Below, one piece after another: positions 16,379 to 26,912 of a DNA stretch of 64,000 nucleotides; positions within the stretch are counted from its first letter, which is position 1, and each line of letters opens with the position of its first letter. Origin of the DNA: a bacterium (lineage in GTDB: Bacteria > Zhuqueibacterota > Zhuqueibacteria > Residuimicrobiales > Krinioviventaceae). The notes beneath the pieces are model-generated. The model was not told where the DNA came from. It made no database searches and worked only from the letters and a program-made list of their open reading frames with translations. The position numbers and the translations under genes were made by a program. The stretch covers positions 248,001-312,000 of the forward strand of contig JAKQIY010000068.1 of NCBI GenBank assembly GCA_029561455.1, given 5' to 3'.

Positions 16379-19300
16379 TTACCCAATGGTCTCATACGTT
16401 GACCATTGTGATTTATATTTAACACTGCCCTGCACCTGAGATGTTGACAGCGTAGCTCCGGTAACGCTCTCTTCTTTACGCGACTCTTTACGATTTCGCG
16501 AGAACATCCGTTCGCGGTTACCGGTCTCCCTTCCCTGGTTTTCGCTGACAACAATCTGGATATGATTTGCCGAAACATCCTGTTTGGCAAGGGTTGCTTT
16601 TAAATCCGGCAAATTCTGTTCTAACGCCTGACGGGCAGTGTCCGACTGAACACGCAGAATCACCTGAATACGGTCATCTTGATTGGTTAATTCAATTCGC
16701 AGCGAACCCAAATCACTTATTTCTGTATGCAAGACCAGTTTTTCATTTTTACCCTGGCTTGCCAGTGTCAACAACCCTTCTTGTATCCGGTTTGTTACTA
16801 GAGCTAGTTCCGCCGGCTTAATCGGCGTCATCGGGGTTTGCTGGGTGGTAATACCGCCTGTAATTGTTTGCTCAAATTGCCGGATGAATGATGTTGATTC
16901 CGATTTTTGTATTTTTGCTTCATCACCCGGTTTGTTATACCCGGTATTTTTGAGCAGACCGGTATCAGCTTCATTATTATTCCGATTGTTCCCGTTCTTA
17001 TCCAGTATCGCACTGTTTTCATTTATACCGGAATGGGATGCTTCCAAGTTAGTAGTTGAGATACTCTGATTTTTATAACGGATCTCTGTTTCAACCGGAG
17101 TAACCACCGGCGGTATATCTGCTGAACGGTTAAATACTTCCGGCTTGGTTACCTGGGTTTTACCATTAAATCCGGGTAAATCCTGCGATTTGTTTCCGGG
17201 TGCAGTAATCTTTGCATGATTCCGGACAAATTCATCCGCAGCCGGGAGAACAAAATCCGTAACTTGAGACTCAACATTTGCAGCTTTATTTTCAGCGTTC
17301 GCAGAATGTATTTGCACGTTAATTTGTGATGATTGACTAGCATTTTTGGTTACTTCTTGGTTTTGAATTTTTTGTTTATTGCTTTTCACTGCGGTTCCGG
17401 GATTCTTATCGGCAACCAAATTCTGTAAAAACTTGTCATCATCACGTTTAACCTGTTCTGATCTCTGTCCGGTAGGGGCTATGGTCACCAAAGGTTCTGA
17501 TTTATCGTGTTGCAGTGATATTTTTATTTCTGTTTTTTCTGTAATTTGTACTGGTTTATTGGTTTGAATTATATTATTTTCTGATTTTATCGGTGTAACT
17601 TTTGTCGTTTCCTCGTTTAAATCATCCGGTCCCTGAATCGAGTTTAATTTCTGAGTACCGTTAATTATCATTTTTGAATTCAGGCCGGGTATGGTATTGA
17701 CATTTTTTGTTTCACTAATTATACTTTCATTTAATTCTGTCGGTCTATCAGTAACTACCGGTGCACTTTTTTGCGGTATTACAGATGATTCTTTTATTTT
17801 ACCTAAAGCATTTTTTGTGCCATATATAAGGTCATCAATCATTTTATTTGATTTTTTACCGGCAATGTTCATAATTGCTTGTACTGTTTTATCCACAGGT
17901 CGTGTATTACGGTTTGTTAATGCGGCAGCCTGTACATCCGCTTTAATTCTGGTTACTTCCTGTTCAATGACCGAATTTACAGGTTTTGCGCCGAAATTTT
18001 TATTTTTGGCGACCGTGTCCGGTTTTGTAACAATCACTTCGGGTAGCAATGCAGAAGGCCGGTTATCATTTAGCAGGGGCCTGGCAGCAACCTGATCAAC
18101 ATGAACAGAACTTTTGAATACAACCGGTTCACTTGAAGTAATTTCGTCCTGAGCAGCGGGTAAAATCGTATCAGCAGCCGAATTTGTTTTAGGCGATTCA
18201 AGTGGAGAGAGAATTGTGTTTTTACCGTTATCAGCGGCGGTTACTTTTACTGCCGGTTGAATGCTAATATTATGATCAACCTGCTTCATTTCAGAAATAT
18301 CAGATATTGCCTTTTGCTGTCCCGTATGCAAGATAGTGGAACCTGTTTTTATTCCAGTCGCGGTATTATCAGCCAACCGGCTAGTTTTTTCTAGTGGTTT
18401 TTCACCTTGTGTGGGTTTTTCCGAGCCGGATAGTGGCGCCGATTCATAGTTCACAACAACATTTTTCCAGGCTTCATGAACTGGCTCGCTAATGATTTTT
18501 CCATTGTTGGTGACTTGGTCTGTTACGGTAACTTTGGCGTTTACCTGGCTGGAAATTTTCGTATTTGTAAAAGCCGCTGCCTGTTTTTGGACTTTTATCG
18601 TGGAGCCAGTTTCGAGCGGAGTAGTTTGCCGAACCGAATTATCAGATATATTGGAGTGTGATTTTGCAATATTATTGTTTGTAGCATCGGTAGTAGTTTG
18701 CACATAATTTGATGTTTTAATACTTGTTGTGCCGGTAATATGTTGTTTTGCAGGTGATGAAGAGTATACTTGAGCATCACTATTATTTTGTATAGTATTT
18801 GATAATTTTGAACTAGTCGATCCTGTAAGTTGTTGTGCATTATTTACAGTGTTTGAATTTATGCTTTCGGCAACTCTTTTTACTGCATTGATTACACTAC
18901 CCTCATTTTTAGAAGTGTGCCGGCTGTTTTCATTCAGTACTTCGTTTACAGAGCCAGCCGGAGTTTTGACCGACTGCTTTGCTGTTTTCGATAAAATCCG
19001 GTTATCCACATCACTAGGCAGGTTTCTTGCAGTTGGTGCGTTGTTTTTTACCTTGACATTTTTGACAGGCACGTTAAGAGAATCGGCAGTCGATTTTTCA
19101 GCCTGGGGTAATACCGGCTTTTCACCATTGTTTTGCCGAATATTTTTTGTCCTAGTATTCACAGGTTCGTTTTGCCGATCATTAACGGATTGAGTTACAG
19201 TATTACTCAATACATTCACTATACCCTTATTTTCAACCTTGCCCGCCATGTGGGTGAGTTCGGCAGCAGGATTAGCAGCCTTGATGTTTTTTCCAATATC

Positions 19301-20944
19301 AAAAGCCGGCCCGCTAACCGAGTTTAGTATTAATTCCGGTTCAGGTTGGGTATTGCTGGAAAAAGTATCCCCGGAACTATTTATGGCATCGCTTACAGTG
19401 TGTTCAGGGTTAGTGAGGGAGCTATTTCCCGGTGTTGTCAGTTTTTCACTTCCACCAACAGGGATTTTTTCTGTGACCGGATTACTCCCAATACCTGAAT
19501 TCGTCTTGACGTTTAATTCTGATATTTGAATTTCTTGTCGGGTTGCTCTACTCCGGCTATTTCTGGTCTCCTGGGTTTGCAACGGCTTGCCATCTGTGCG
19601 ATTAAATTGCTTCTCCCCTGTTGCTGACGCTGCATCAGTTACTGCCGAAAAATTTGCAGCATTGGCAAAATTAACCTGCTTTTCGGTAGCAAGCGGAGCA
19701 GTCTTGGGTTGCACAAATGATTGAGCGATACCAGTCTTTTCTTTTTTCCCATTACTTGTTTCCGCAAAAGTGATTGCTTTATTAGCGGTATTAATAGGGA
19801 TTGTTTGTTTTTGCGGTATAGTTACTTTTTTATCCGTTACAGCGCCGGTTGAAACATTTATCGGTTCTGTTTTCCCGTCATTACCGTTAAATTCAGGGGG
19901 CGTTGTTTTTCCGGTGTTCCGGGTTATGGTAACAGGTTCTTGCCCCAGTATTTGTCCATAAAGCGCCGATATAAATTCAGGCTGCGGTTCGGATGCACCG
20001 GTAGTCTTGCGGGCCAGCGATTTGGTAACTGATATAGTTTTCAGTTCCAAAAACTGATCGGGAATTGAATTCGTTTTACCATCAAGTGTAACGGAGTTTT
20101 CATTTATCACAATATCGTTTTCGCCGTTAGTGTTCACAAATGATTGATATGAAACAACGGCATCAAGCGCATAATTGTCATCAGGTTTTGTTACACTCAA
20201 GAGCTGCGGATTAGTCATGTTCATTTTTACCGGTTGAGATACGCCGCCTGAAGGCACCGATGATTGTACATTATTTTTCGCCGCAGGAATTGTATCATTT
20301 CGCTTTACCTGGGCTGCTTTACCGGTTTCGACATTGCTCTCAGTCCGACCATGCAGGAAAAAACTGATCAGCTTTTTCAGTTTGCCAACTGGTTTGGTGA
20401 AATCGTCACCGGGGGCAGTTTGCACGGCAACGGCGTCAGATTTTTGTGAATTACCAGAGTGCTTGTCGCTAAATGTAAAAGTAGTTTCAGACCGCTCTGT
20501 AACAACAGGATTAGTATGACTTGATTGAACTTTAACTTCCGGGTGGCTCATATTAGTTATATTAGCAGGTTGATTAAAAACCTTTGTTCCCGATTTGTTG
20601 GGGGTGAGATTATCAGGTTGTATCACGGTATTAACATGATTACCTGGTACAGTCAAAGCTGAATCATTGTTTTGAATCCTGGCAGGCTCGGTTAACAATT
20701 GCTGTAAGGAGACACCGGAATTAGTGGTACTAGTCTGATTCTGTACCCCGGATGATCTATCATTAATAGTTTTCCCGACACTCTTTACCTGCTGATATTT
20801 TTCCTTATTAGAATCAAGGATCGTTTTAAATGCTGAAGCAGGCTCCGCTTTCATCGCCGCTTTATTACTGGAATTAAAGATATTCAGAATCCCGGCATTC
20901 CTGATCTTTCCCACCAGTTTGTCTATTCCCAATATATTCTTCAC
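16379..20944 (-). CDS. fliK: Giant hook-length control protein FliK
   Basis: Molecular ruler that sets hook length and triggers the FlhB switch. The C-terminal Flg_hook domain (about residues 1378-1462) is clear: LVLHTEISDLGSLRIELT, VILRVQSDTARQALEQNLP and LAKQDVSANHIQIVV. The preceding ~1370 residues are low-complexity, rich in Asn, Thr, Ser, Lys and Val, without recognisable domains and with loosely recurring words. FliK is usually 350-650 residues, so this is among the longest forms I can think of. The reading frame is open throughout. It lies 11 bases after the MotE-like gene. Confidence 0.9.
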   Translation of the reverse strand: MKNILGIDKLVGKIRNAGILNIFNSSNKAAMKAEPASAFKTILDSNKEKYQQVKSVGKTINDRSSGVQNQTSTTNSGVSLQQLLTEPARIQNNDSALTVPGNHVNTVIQPDNLTPNKSGTKVFNQPANITNMSHPEVKVQSSHTNPVVTERSETTFTFSDKHSGNSQKSDAVAVQTAPGDDFTKPVGKLKKLISFFLHGRTESNVETGKAAQVKRNDTIPAAKNNVQSSVPSGGVSQPVKMNMTNPQLLSVTKPDDNYALDAVVSYQSFVNTNGENDIVINENSVTLDGKTNSIPDQFLELKTISVTKSLARKTTGASEPQPEFISALYGQILGQEPVTITRNTGKTTPPEFNGNDGKTEPINVSTGAVTDKKVTIPQKQTIPINTANKAITFAETSNGKKEKTGIAQSFVQPKTAPLATEKQVNFANAANFSAVTDAASATGEKQFNRTDGKPLQTQETRNSRSRATRQEIQISELNVKTNSGIGSNPVTEKIPVGGSEKLTTPGNSSLTNPEHTVSDAINSSGDTFSSNTQPEPELILNSVSGPAFDIGKNIKAANPAAELTHMAGKVENKGIVNVLSNTVTQSVNDRQNEPVNTRTKNIRQNNGEKPVLPQAEKSTADSLNVPVKNVKVKNNAPTARNLPSDVDNRILSKTAKQSVKTPAGSVNEVLNENSRHTSKNEGSVINAVKRVAESINSNTVNNAQQLTGSTSSKLSNTIQNNSDAQVYSSSPAKQHITGTTSIKTSNYVQTTTDATNNNIAKSHSNISDNSVRQTTPLETGSTIKVQKQAAAFTNTKISSQVNAKVTVTDQVTNNGKIISEPVHEAWKNVVVNYESAPLSGSEKPTQGEKPLEKTSRLADNTATGIKTGSTILHTGQQKAISDISEMKQVDHNISIQPAVKVTAADNGKNTILSPLESPKTNSAADTILPAAQDEITSSEPVVFKSSVHVDQVAARPLLNDNRPSALLPEVIVTKPDTVAKNKNFGAKPVNSVIEQEVTRIKADVQAAALTNRNTRPVDKTVQAIMNIAGKKSNKMIDDLIYGTKNALGKIKESSVIPQKSAPVVTDRPTELNESIISETKNVNTIPGLNSKMIINGTQKLNSIQGPDDLNEETTKVTPIKSENNIIQTNKPVQITEKTEIKISLQHDKSEPLVTIAPTGQRSEQVKRDDDKFLQNLVADKNPGTAVKSNKQKIQNQEVTKNASQSSQINVQIHSANAENKAANVESQVTDFVLPAADEFVRNHAKITAPGNKSQDLPGFNGKTQVTKPEVFNRSADIPPVVTPVETEIRYKNQSISTTNLEASHSGINENSAILDKNGNNRNNNEADTGLLKNTGYNKPGDEAKIQKSESTSFIRQFEQTITGGITTQQTPMTPIKPAELALVTNRIQEGLLTLASQGKNEKLVLHTEISDLGSLRIELTNQDDRIQVILRVQSDTARQALEQNLPDLKATLAKQDVSANHIQIVVSENQGRETGNRERMFSRNRKESRKEESVTGATLSTSQVQGSVKYKSQWSTYETIG

Positions 20945-20954
20945 GTATATTTCC

Positions 20955-21773
20955 TTATTTTGCCAGTAACTTGCAAATTTCGATTGCTTTGGCCTGGTTC
21001 ATTTCTTTTAATATTTTTGCAGCCTGACGTTCACGGAGTTTTTTCAACATACTGGCCACCATTTCATTATCGAACTCGTTTAAAATCGTAGCAGCTTGCT
21101 TTGGGGTCATGCTGCTATAGAGCTTGGCATTGGTGGCAATTATTTGCTCCTGGCGTTGTTGTTCTGCAGCTTTGGCTGCCTGTCGTTCTTTTTCCTGTTG
21201 GTCCTTTTCCAGTTGCTTTTGCCGTAATACCGCAAAACTGGGAGTCGTATCTTGCTTTACAACCGGCTTAGTTACAATAATTGGCGTCGTATCGACTTGA
21301 GTAGCTTTTTCCGCTATTTCCAGGGTTTGCTTTTTTAAATTGCGCATTTCATTCCACAAGTAATCAATTTCGCGCTTGCGACGGCCATTTTCCAGTTGCA
21401 AAATTTGCATTTCATCTTCCACTGTTAAAAATCCTTCCGAGGGCGATAGTGCTTTGCCTTTTTTTACTGTATCTGGTTCAGCTTTTTGTACTGCCGAATC
21501 CATTTGCGCAGTTTGCGTGGAATCATTTATGGCAACAGAATCGGTTGCAACCGAATCTTGAAGGGCTTGTGAATTTGCCAGATTTTTCTGCATTTCAGTT
21601 TTTTGACTGCGATATACTAAAAAATACATGAAAATAAAAACCAGAAAAAATGACCACAATAGCGCTATGCCATAGAGTAAATAGTTTTTTTTCGAAGACC
21701 TGGGTGTTTCAGTCTCTTCTATAGGAGTATCAGGTGGTGTTTCCTGAAAATTGCTGTCTTCCATTTCCTGCAT
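20955..21773 (-). CDS. MotE-like / MgtE-N-domain flagellar protein
   Basis: A 272-residue protein with an acidic cytoplasmic N-terminus, one membrane helix (about residues 31-52), a long coiled coil (about 115-215, rich in Lys, Glu, Gln, Arg) and a C-terminal MgtE-N-like helical domain (YSSMTPKQAATILNEF and MLKKLRERQAAKILKEM). The arrangement matches the MotE chaperone-type proteins encoded between fliJ and fliK, which in the known case help MotC folding. Gene order supports a flagellar role; the exact partner here is unknown. AAAGG precedes the ATG. Confidence 0.78.
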   Translation of the reverse strand: MQEMEDSNFQETPPDTPIEETETPRSSKKNYLLYGIALLWSFFLVFIFMYFLVYRSQKTEMQKNLANSQALQDSVATDSVAINDSTQTAQMDSAVQKAEPDTVKKGKALSPSEGFLTVEDEMQILQLENGRRKREIDYLWNEMRNLKKQTLEIAEKATQVDTTPIIVTKPVVKQDTTPSFAVLRQKQLEKDQQEKERQAAKAAEQQRQEQIIATNAKLYSSMTPKQAATILNEFDNEMVASMLKKLRERQAAKILKEMNQAKAIEICKLLAK

Positions 21774-21782
21774 AATAAACCT

Positions 21783-22235
21783 TTAGTAATTCAGAACTTT
21801 TCTTCCGGCTTTGATAATAACTGTTTCGTCAATAAATTTCTGTTCTTCTTTTTCACGGATATAGAGGTATTTTTGATATTGTTTTTCTTTTAATTTTTCC
21901 ATTATCTTTCGTTTTCGTTGCGCTTCTATTAACACAGCCCGTTTTTCATTCAACTTGCGTAGCGCTAATTCTACCTTTTCCTTTTGCAATTCCTGTATTC
22001 GCTGCTGGCCAACGAGATTGTTATACGCCAGAGTTATAGCAATGGGATCAAGGCGCCCGGCTTGCAAGCGGGTAATGTTTTGCCAGGACTTTTTGGTTTG
22101 TTGATCAAAAAGTATATATTTATGATTTTCCGCTTCATATATTTCCAGCGCCTGGGCAAAAACTCGTTGCGCTTCTTTTTCTCGCGAACGCCGTACCATT
22201 AATACTTTTTCCAGTTTAAAATTAAACTTTTTCAA
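21783..22235 (-). CDS. fliJ: Flagellar export chaperone FliJ
   Basis: A 150-residue, highly charged coiled-coil protein beginning KKFNFKLEKVLMVRRSREKEAQRVF (first ~25 residues, shown in part), the typical FliJ N-terminus. It acts with the FliI ATPase in loading export substrates. It follows fliI after a ~100-base gap (22236-22334) that contains no clear terminator, and precedes the MotE-like gene by nine bases. Confidence 0.88.
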   Translation of the reverse strand: MKKFNFKLEKVLMVRRSREKEAQRVFAQALEIYEAENHKYILFDQQTKKSWQNITRLQAGRLDPIAITLAYNNLVGQQRIQELQKEKVELALRKLNEKRAVLIEAQRKRKIMEKLKEKQYQKYLYIREKEEQKFIDETVIIKAGRKVLNY

Positions 22236-22334
22236 AACTCTTCCGATATTCTTTATGACCGATATGGGCTATTCTGTATTTAAAACATTTAAAAAGAACA
22301 AACCGGCTTTTCTTTTACTGCCGTATAGTAATAA

Positions 22335-23666
22335 TTATAGCTGAAAAATACTTTTTAACATAGTGACTGTTTGTTTATAATCAGCTCTTTCGTATTGCTT
22401 CTGACGTAAAAATGTCCGTACTTTTTCAATATGATTTATAGCAAAATCGATTTTGGGATTGTTGCCTTTGACATAAGCACCAATATTTATTAAATCTTCG
22501 GCTTCCTGATATGTTGCCAGTACATCACGGGTTTTAACGGATGCCGCCAGGTGCTTTTCATCAATAATATCATTCATCACTCTGCTGACGCTTTGTAAAA
22601 TATCAACCGCCGGATAATGATTTTGTTCTGCCAGCCGTCGCGCCAGCACCATATGTCCATCTAGTATTGAGCGCACAGTATCGGCAACCGGATCGTTCAT
22701 ATCATCACTCTCAACCAGAACTGTGTAAAATCCGGTAATACTGCCTTTACTTGCCATCCCGGCTCTTTCTAAAAGGCGCGGTAATAAAGCATAAACCGAG
22801 GGTGTGTATCCTTTGGTCGTCGGCGGTTCACCAATTGCTAAACCAATTTCACGCTGCGCCATAGCGACGCGGGTCACGGAATCCATCATTAAAATCACTT
22901 TTTTACCTTGATCCCGGAAATATTCTGCAATAGTGGTTGCGGTTTGAGCGCCGCGCACACGCAGTACAGCGGCCTGATCCGAAGTTACAACCACAACAAC
23001 GGAACGGCGCAGCCCGGCTTCTCCTAAAATACCATCAATAAATTCTTTAACTTCACGTCCGCGTTCTCCGATCAGGGCAATAACATTTACATCGGCTTCA
23101 CTGTTACGGGCAATCATACCCAGCAACACACTTTTACCAACACCGCTGCCGGCGAAAATTCCGACCCGCTGCCCTTCACCGGCGGTAATCATACTGTCTA
23201 TGGAACGAATTCCCGTTGCCAGTGGGCGTGTTATCCGTGGACGGGATAATGCCGGAGGCGGCACATTATGTAAATAGCCGGTAGTATCTGCTTTAATTGG
23301 CCCCTTACCGTCAAGCGGACGACCGAACCCATCAACGACTCGGCCCAGTAAACCCATGCCTACCGGCACCTGCAACATCTCGCCGGCGGTTTCCACAATA
23401 CAGCCAATCCCTATACCGTTGGTATCTTCGAACGGCATTAACAGAATTTTATTTTCATTAATACCTACTACTTCGGCGGCTTTTTCAAGTCCGGGATAGC
23501 GGGTCTTAATAATACATATATTACCAACCGATACATTGGGACCAAGTGATTCTACCAGTAATCCGGTCACTCGCGTAACGACACCCGTCTGCACTATTGG
23601 ATTGCAGGCATTGATCGTTTCTATAAGGGAATTTAAAATTCCTGTATTTTGATTAACGTTGCTCAT
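22335..23666 (-). CDS. fliI: Flagellum-specific ATPase FliI
   Basis: Export ATPase related to F1-beta. Walker A GIFAGSGVGKSVLLG, the arginine-rich GERGREV block and Walker B region VILMMDSVTRVAMAQREIG are all present. The length of 443 residues is normal. The start overlaps the end of fliH by 14 bases. Confidence 0.97.
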   Translation of the reverse strand: MSNVNQNTGILNSLIETINACNPIVQTGVVTRVTGLLVESLGPNVSVGNICIIKTRYPGLEKAAEVVGINENKILLMPFEDTNGIGIGCIVETAGEMLQVPVGMGLLGRVVDGFGRPLDGKGPIKADTTGYLHNVPPPALSRPRITRPLATGIRSIDSMITAGEGQRVGIFAGSGVGKSVLLGMIARNSEADVNVIALIGERGREVKEFIDGILGEAGLRRSVVVVVTSDQAAVLRVRGAQTATTIAEYFRDQGKKVILMMDSVTRVAMAQREIGLAIGEPPTTKGYTPSVYALLPRLLERAGMASKGSITGFYTVLVESDDMNDPVADTVRSILDGHMVLARRLAEQNHYPAVDILQSVSRVMNDIIDEKHLAASVKTRDVLATYQEAEDLINIGAYVKGNNPKIDFAINHIEKVRTFLRQKQYERADYKQTVTMLKSIFQL

Positions 23667-24282
23667 ACACTAAACCGGAATACTTTTGCATAATTGCTTC
23701 TTCAAGAATAGCTAATTGGCTTTCAATTTGCGCGTCGATGGTGCCATTCGGGGTTTTTATTACACACCCTCCACGTTTAACAGCGACACTTTCTTCAATT
23801 GCCAGTTTTGATAAATTATTATTTTCTTTTAAAATCTCTTTCCAATATTTTTCCAGATTTTCTTTATCTTCCGGATTGATCTGGATAACAAAATATTGTT
23901 CATTATTGGTCGACTTTAAGGTATTATTCACAATTTGTGCTATAAAAGATTGATCAACCTCGGCTTTTGTAAATATTATCTTGTTGGCGATAGCCATTGC
24001 CAGAGTTGCAATACTGTTATGGACTTGATTTAAATAATTCAATTCCTGTTCAGAATGGTTTTTAATCTCTGAATATATTTTATTGACCAGCTGCTGTAAT
24101 TGCCTGAGTTCCCCGAGCTCTTTTTGCCTTGCAGCCAGCAGTTGTATTTTCAGTAACTTTTCCTCTTTATCCATATTACCGATGCCGGACATATTAATGT
24201 CTTTATTATTTGCAGAAAGGGCATCGCGTTGCCCGGATGCCACTCGTACCACATCAGGCAATTTTACATGTAAATTATACAT
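23653..24282 (-). CDS. fliH: Flagellar export regulator FliH
   Basis: Negative regulator and stalk partner of FliI. I start it at the ATG at 24282 (MYNLHVKLPDVVRV), which has AGAGAGG three bases ahead and overlaps the fliG stop by eight bases; a longer open frame upstream lies wholly inside fliG. The protein (~209 residues) has a coiled-coil centre (about 40-100) and a V-ATPase E-subunit-like C-terminal domain with INPEDKENLEKYW and KRGGCVIKTPNGTIDAQIES. The latter pattern is typical of FliH. Confidence 0.88.
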   Translation of the reverse strand: MYNLHVKLPDVVRVASGQRDALSANNKDINMSGIGNMDKEEKLLKIQLLAARQKELGELRQLQQLVNKIYSEIKNHSEQELNYLNQVHNSIATLAMAIANKIIFTKAEVDQSFIAQIVNNTLKSTNNEQYFVIQINPEDKENLEKYWKEILKENNNLSKLAIEESVAVKRGGCVIKTPNGTIDAQIESQLAILEEAIMQKYSGLVYEQR

Positions 24283-25306
24283 AAACCTCTCTATCGGATG
24301 TCGGTAAGGCAATTTCACCGGCTTCAACCAGCTTTTTAATCTGCATGGCGATTTGTTGTTGAACAGTCTCAACCTCAGACAAGCGGACCTTACCAAGATA
24401 TTCAACTTCTTCATTCAGAATATTTCTGGCGCGTTCCGACATATTGCTGAATATTCGTTGTTTTAATTCATCACTGGAAACCTTTAATGCCAGCGCGAGA
24501 TCTTTCATTTCAATATCGCGCATCAGCCGCTGAATAGCATTATCATCGAGTGCAACAATGATATCGAATACAAACATACGCTTTTCAACTTCTTTGGCTA
24601 GTTCTTCATCATAATCTTCAAGGGCTTTCAAAGCGCTCTTTTCCGCTTTTTGACCGATAAAGTTAAGGATTGCCGCTACTTTATCGGCGCCACCTGCTTT
24701 TTCATGACGGATTCGTAAATCCATACTCGATGACAGGGCATGTTCAACTTCACCGACAAGACTGCTGTCAATCGATTTCATCAAAGTAAGCCGGATAATA
24801 ATTTCATTGCGTAAATCTTCATCAAATTTCGACAGAATGTTTCCGGCTTGCTCGGAATCAAGCTGCGATATAATAAAAGCAACGGTCTGTGGATGTTCTT
24901 CCGAGAGCATTTGGATAAACTGCTCGGGATGCAATTTACCAATAACGCCCATATCATGAACATCATTCGTGCGGCGCAATTTATCAATGATTTTCATAGC
25001 CCGCCCGGAATCCAGGGCTTCAACAAGCACATCGCGGGCATAATCAATACCGCCGGCTACCATATATTTTTGACCCATGATCAGGTTCTGGAACTCTTCG
25101 ATCACCTTTTCAAATTGTTCCGAAGGTATATGCTCCAGAATGGCCATTTCACGGGTAATAAGCTCAATTTCCTGGTCATTTAATTCGCGAAAAACTGCTG
25201 CGGCAGCTTTGGAACCAAGTCCGATAAGTAATGTGGCTACTTTACGTACACCACTGCCATGACTGCGCTGTCCCGATTCGTTTTCCATCATCCCTCCGTC
25301 AACCAT
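24275..25306 (-). CDS. fliG: Flagellar motor switch protein FliG
   Basis: Rotor protein that contacts FliF, FliM and MotA. The middle-domain EHPQ motif is intact in LSEEHPQTVAFIISQL, and the C-terminal torque helix region (EDIVALDDNAIQRLMRDIEM-like, then MSERARNILNEEVEYLG) is present. The length of 343 residues is normal. The start overlaps fliF by 19 bases. Confidence 0.97.
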   Translation of the reverse strand: MVDGGMMENESGQRSHGSGVRKVATLLIGLGSKAAAAVFRELNDQEIELITREMAILEHIPSEQFEKVIEEFQNLIMGQKYMVAGGIDYARDVLVEALDSGRAMKIIDKLRRTNDVHDMGVIGKLHPEQFIQMLSEEHPQTVAFIISQLDSEQAGNILSKFDEDLRNEIIIRLTLMKSIDSSLVGEVEHALSSSMDLRIRHEKAGGADKVAAILNFIGQKAEKSALKALEDYDEELAKEVEKRMFVFDIIVALDDNAIQRLMRDIEMKDLALALKVSSDELKQRIFSNMSERARNILNEEVEYLGKVRLSEVETVQQQIAMQIKKLVEAGEIALPTSDREVYV

Positions 25307-26856
25307 GCGCGAATTAATTGAGCTGTCATACTGGGATTATTCTGAATGTAGCTGGAAATATCTTCATTGCGCTGCATTGGGCCGGCAGTTGCTTTTTCAA
25401 TTTCCTCCAGAAAATCCACTTCTGGTTCTGCTACAACCGAAGCTTTACCGTTAGTAATATGTCCTCCGGTCGGCGCGACGCCATCAAGCTGCGGCATTGT
25501 TTCGTTAAACAGACTCTTTTTTGCTTTATTGAATTTTGAACGTATCATAAAGTAACCTATTAGTATTAACAAGCCGATCACAACTTTTTGGATAATTGAA
25601 CCCCACTGCTCCCAAAAATTATTTTCCTGCGGCAACGAATCCATTGTAACCCAGGATTCGCCTTCAAAGGCCAGATTCTGAACGACAAGTTCATCGCCCC
25701 GTTCAGTATTAAAACCGATGGCATTCTTTGCCAGGGTCTCAATCCGCAGCAATTCATCGGCAGTGCGGGGATTGTATTCGATAACAGTGTTACCGTCAGT
25801 ATCAGTGTTTTTAACCTGGCGATCATTGACCAAAATCGCTACCGTTAAACGTTTTATGCTGCCGGTATCCTCAAATATATGCTCCATTGTTTTGGTGATT
25901 TGATAATTGGTTATTGTATGTTCCGAGTTCATCTCACCATAGTTGGAAGAGTCCATACCGGTTTGGGTTGAGGTTTCTTCACTTAAAACAGCGGCGTTAT
26001 CAGGATCATATATTTCATTGGTTTTTTCAATTCGCCGGAAATCAAGATCGGCGGTTGTTTTTACAACCGAATTTCCGGGTCCTAAAAAACGATCCAAAAT
26101 AATTTGCGCTTTTTCTTCCAAGTATCTTTCCAACTGCAGTTGCAGTTCCAATTGTGTTTCATTCATTGCCGCCAGGGAATCGGTTTTACGGTTACGGGTC
26201 AATACCTTGCCATGGCTATCAACTATCGTTACCTGGTTAATATCCAAACCCTCAATGCTACCGGCAACAAGTTGCGCGATACCGTTAATTTGTTCTTCAC
26301 GTAGTTGCGCCCGACCTTTTAATGAAAGAAAAATTGAAGCCGACGCCTGTTCCTGGTCTTCCTTGAACACCCGCTCTTTGGGGAACACAATATGCACACG
26401 GGCTTTATCAATTTCTGCCATGCTTTGGATCGTGCGGCTGAGTTCGCCTTCCAGGGCGCGACGGTAATTTAATTGCTGAACAAATTCCGAAACACCAATA
26501 TCAGTTTTATCAAAAATCTCATAACCCAATCCGGAAGTTGCCGGTAAATTTTTCGATGCCAAATTTATACGGCTTTGATATAATTGCTTACTTGGAACCA
26601 TAATAGCGCGGCCGTTTTGGGTAATTTTATATGGAACATTTTGCGCTTCCAGTTCATCAATAATCGGCTGCGTATCTGCCGGATCAACATCAGAGACCAA
26701 TATCACATAATCGGGTTGTACTGCCCATTTTACAATTGCAACTGTCCCTAAAATGGCAATTAAAAAAACCATCAGCATCGTAATGCGCTGCGCCAGCATT
26801 AAATTTTGAAATGGCAGGAAAAAGCGTTCCCGCAGAATTTTTAACATTTCACCCAT
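25288..26856 (-). CDS. fliF: Flagellar MS-ring protein FliF
   Basis: Forms the MS ring in the inner membrane. N-terminal helix (about 20-42), the periplasmic YscJ-like segment with VPYKITQNGRAIMVPS and STSGLGYEIFD-like LPATSGLGYEIFDKTDIG, then the MS-ring C domain and a second helix (about 430-450). The C-terminal ~25 residues (MTAQLIRAWLTEG) form the FliG-binding tail. The length of 522 residues is normal. Confidence 0.96.
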   Translation of the reverse strand: MGEMLKILRERFFLPFQNLMLAQRITMLMVFLIAILGTVAIVKWAVQPDYVILVSDVDPADTQPIIDELEAQNVPYKITQNGRAIMVPSKQLYQSRINLASKNLPATSGLGYEIFDKTDIGVSEFVQQLNYRRALEGELSRTIQSMAEIDKARVHIVFPKERVFKEDQEQASASIFLSLKGRAQLREEQINGIAQLVAGSIEGLDINQVTIVDSHGKVLTRNRKTDSLAAMNETQLELQLQLERYLEEKAQIILDRFLGPGNSVVKTTADLDFRRIEKTNEIYDPDNAAVLSEETSTQTGMDSSNYGEMNSEHTITNYQITKTMEHIFEDTGSIKRLTVAILVNDRQVKNTDTDGNTVIEYNPRTADELLRIETLAKNAIGFNTERGDELVVQNLAFEGESWVTMDSLPQENNFWEQWGSIIQKVVIGLLILIGYFMIRSKFNKAKKSLFNETMPQLDGVAPTGGHITNGKASVVAEPEVDFLEEIEKATAGPMQRNEDISSYIQNNPSMTAQLIRAWLTEG

Positions 26857-26912
26857 AAAATATCCATATCCTGTTTTACATCATATCTTGCTAAATTAAC
26901 ATTATAATATTA

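Noticed and set aside
16685-20520. Many open frames on the plus strand opposite fliK
   Set aside because: Shadow frames of the low-complexity FliK gene; no ribosome sites or domains.
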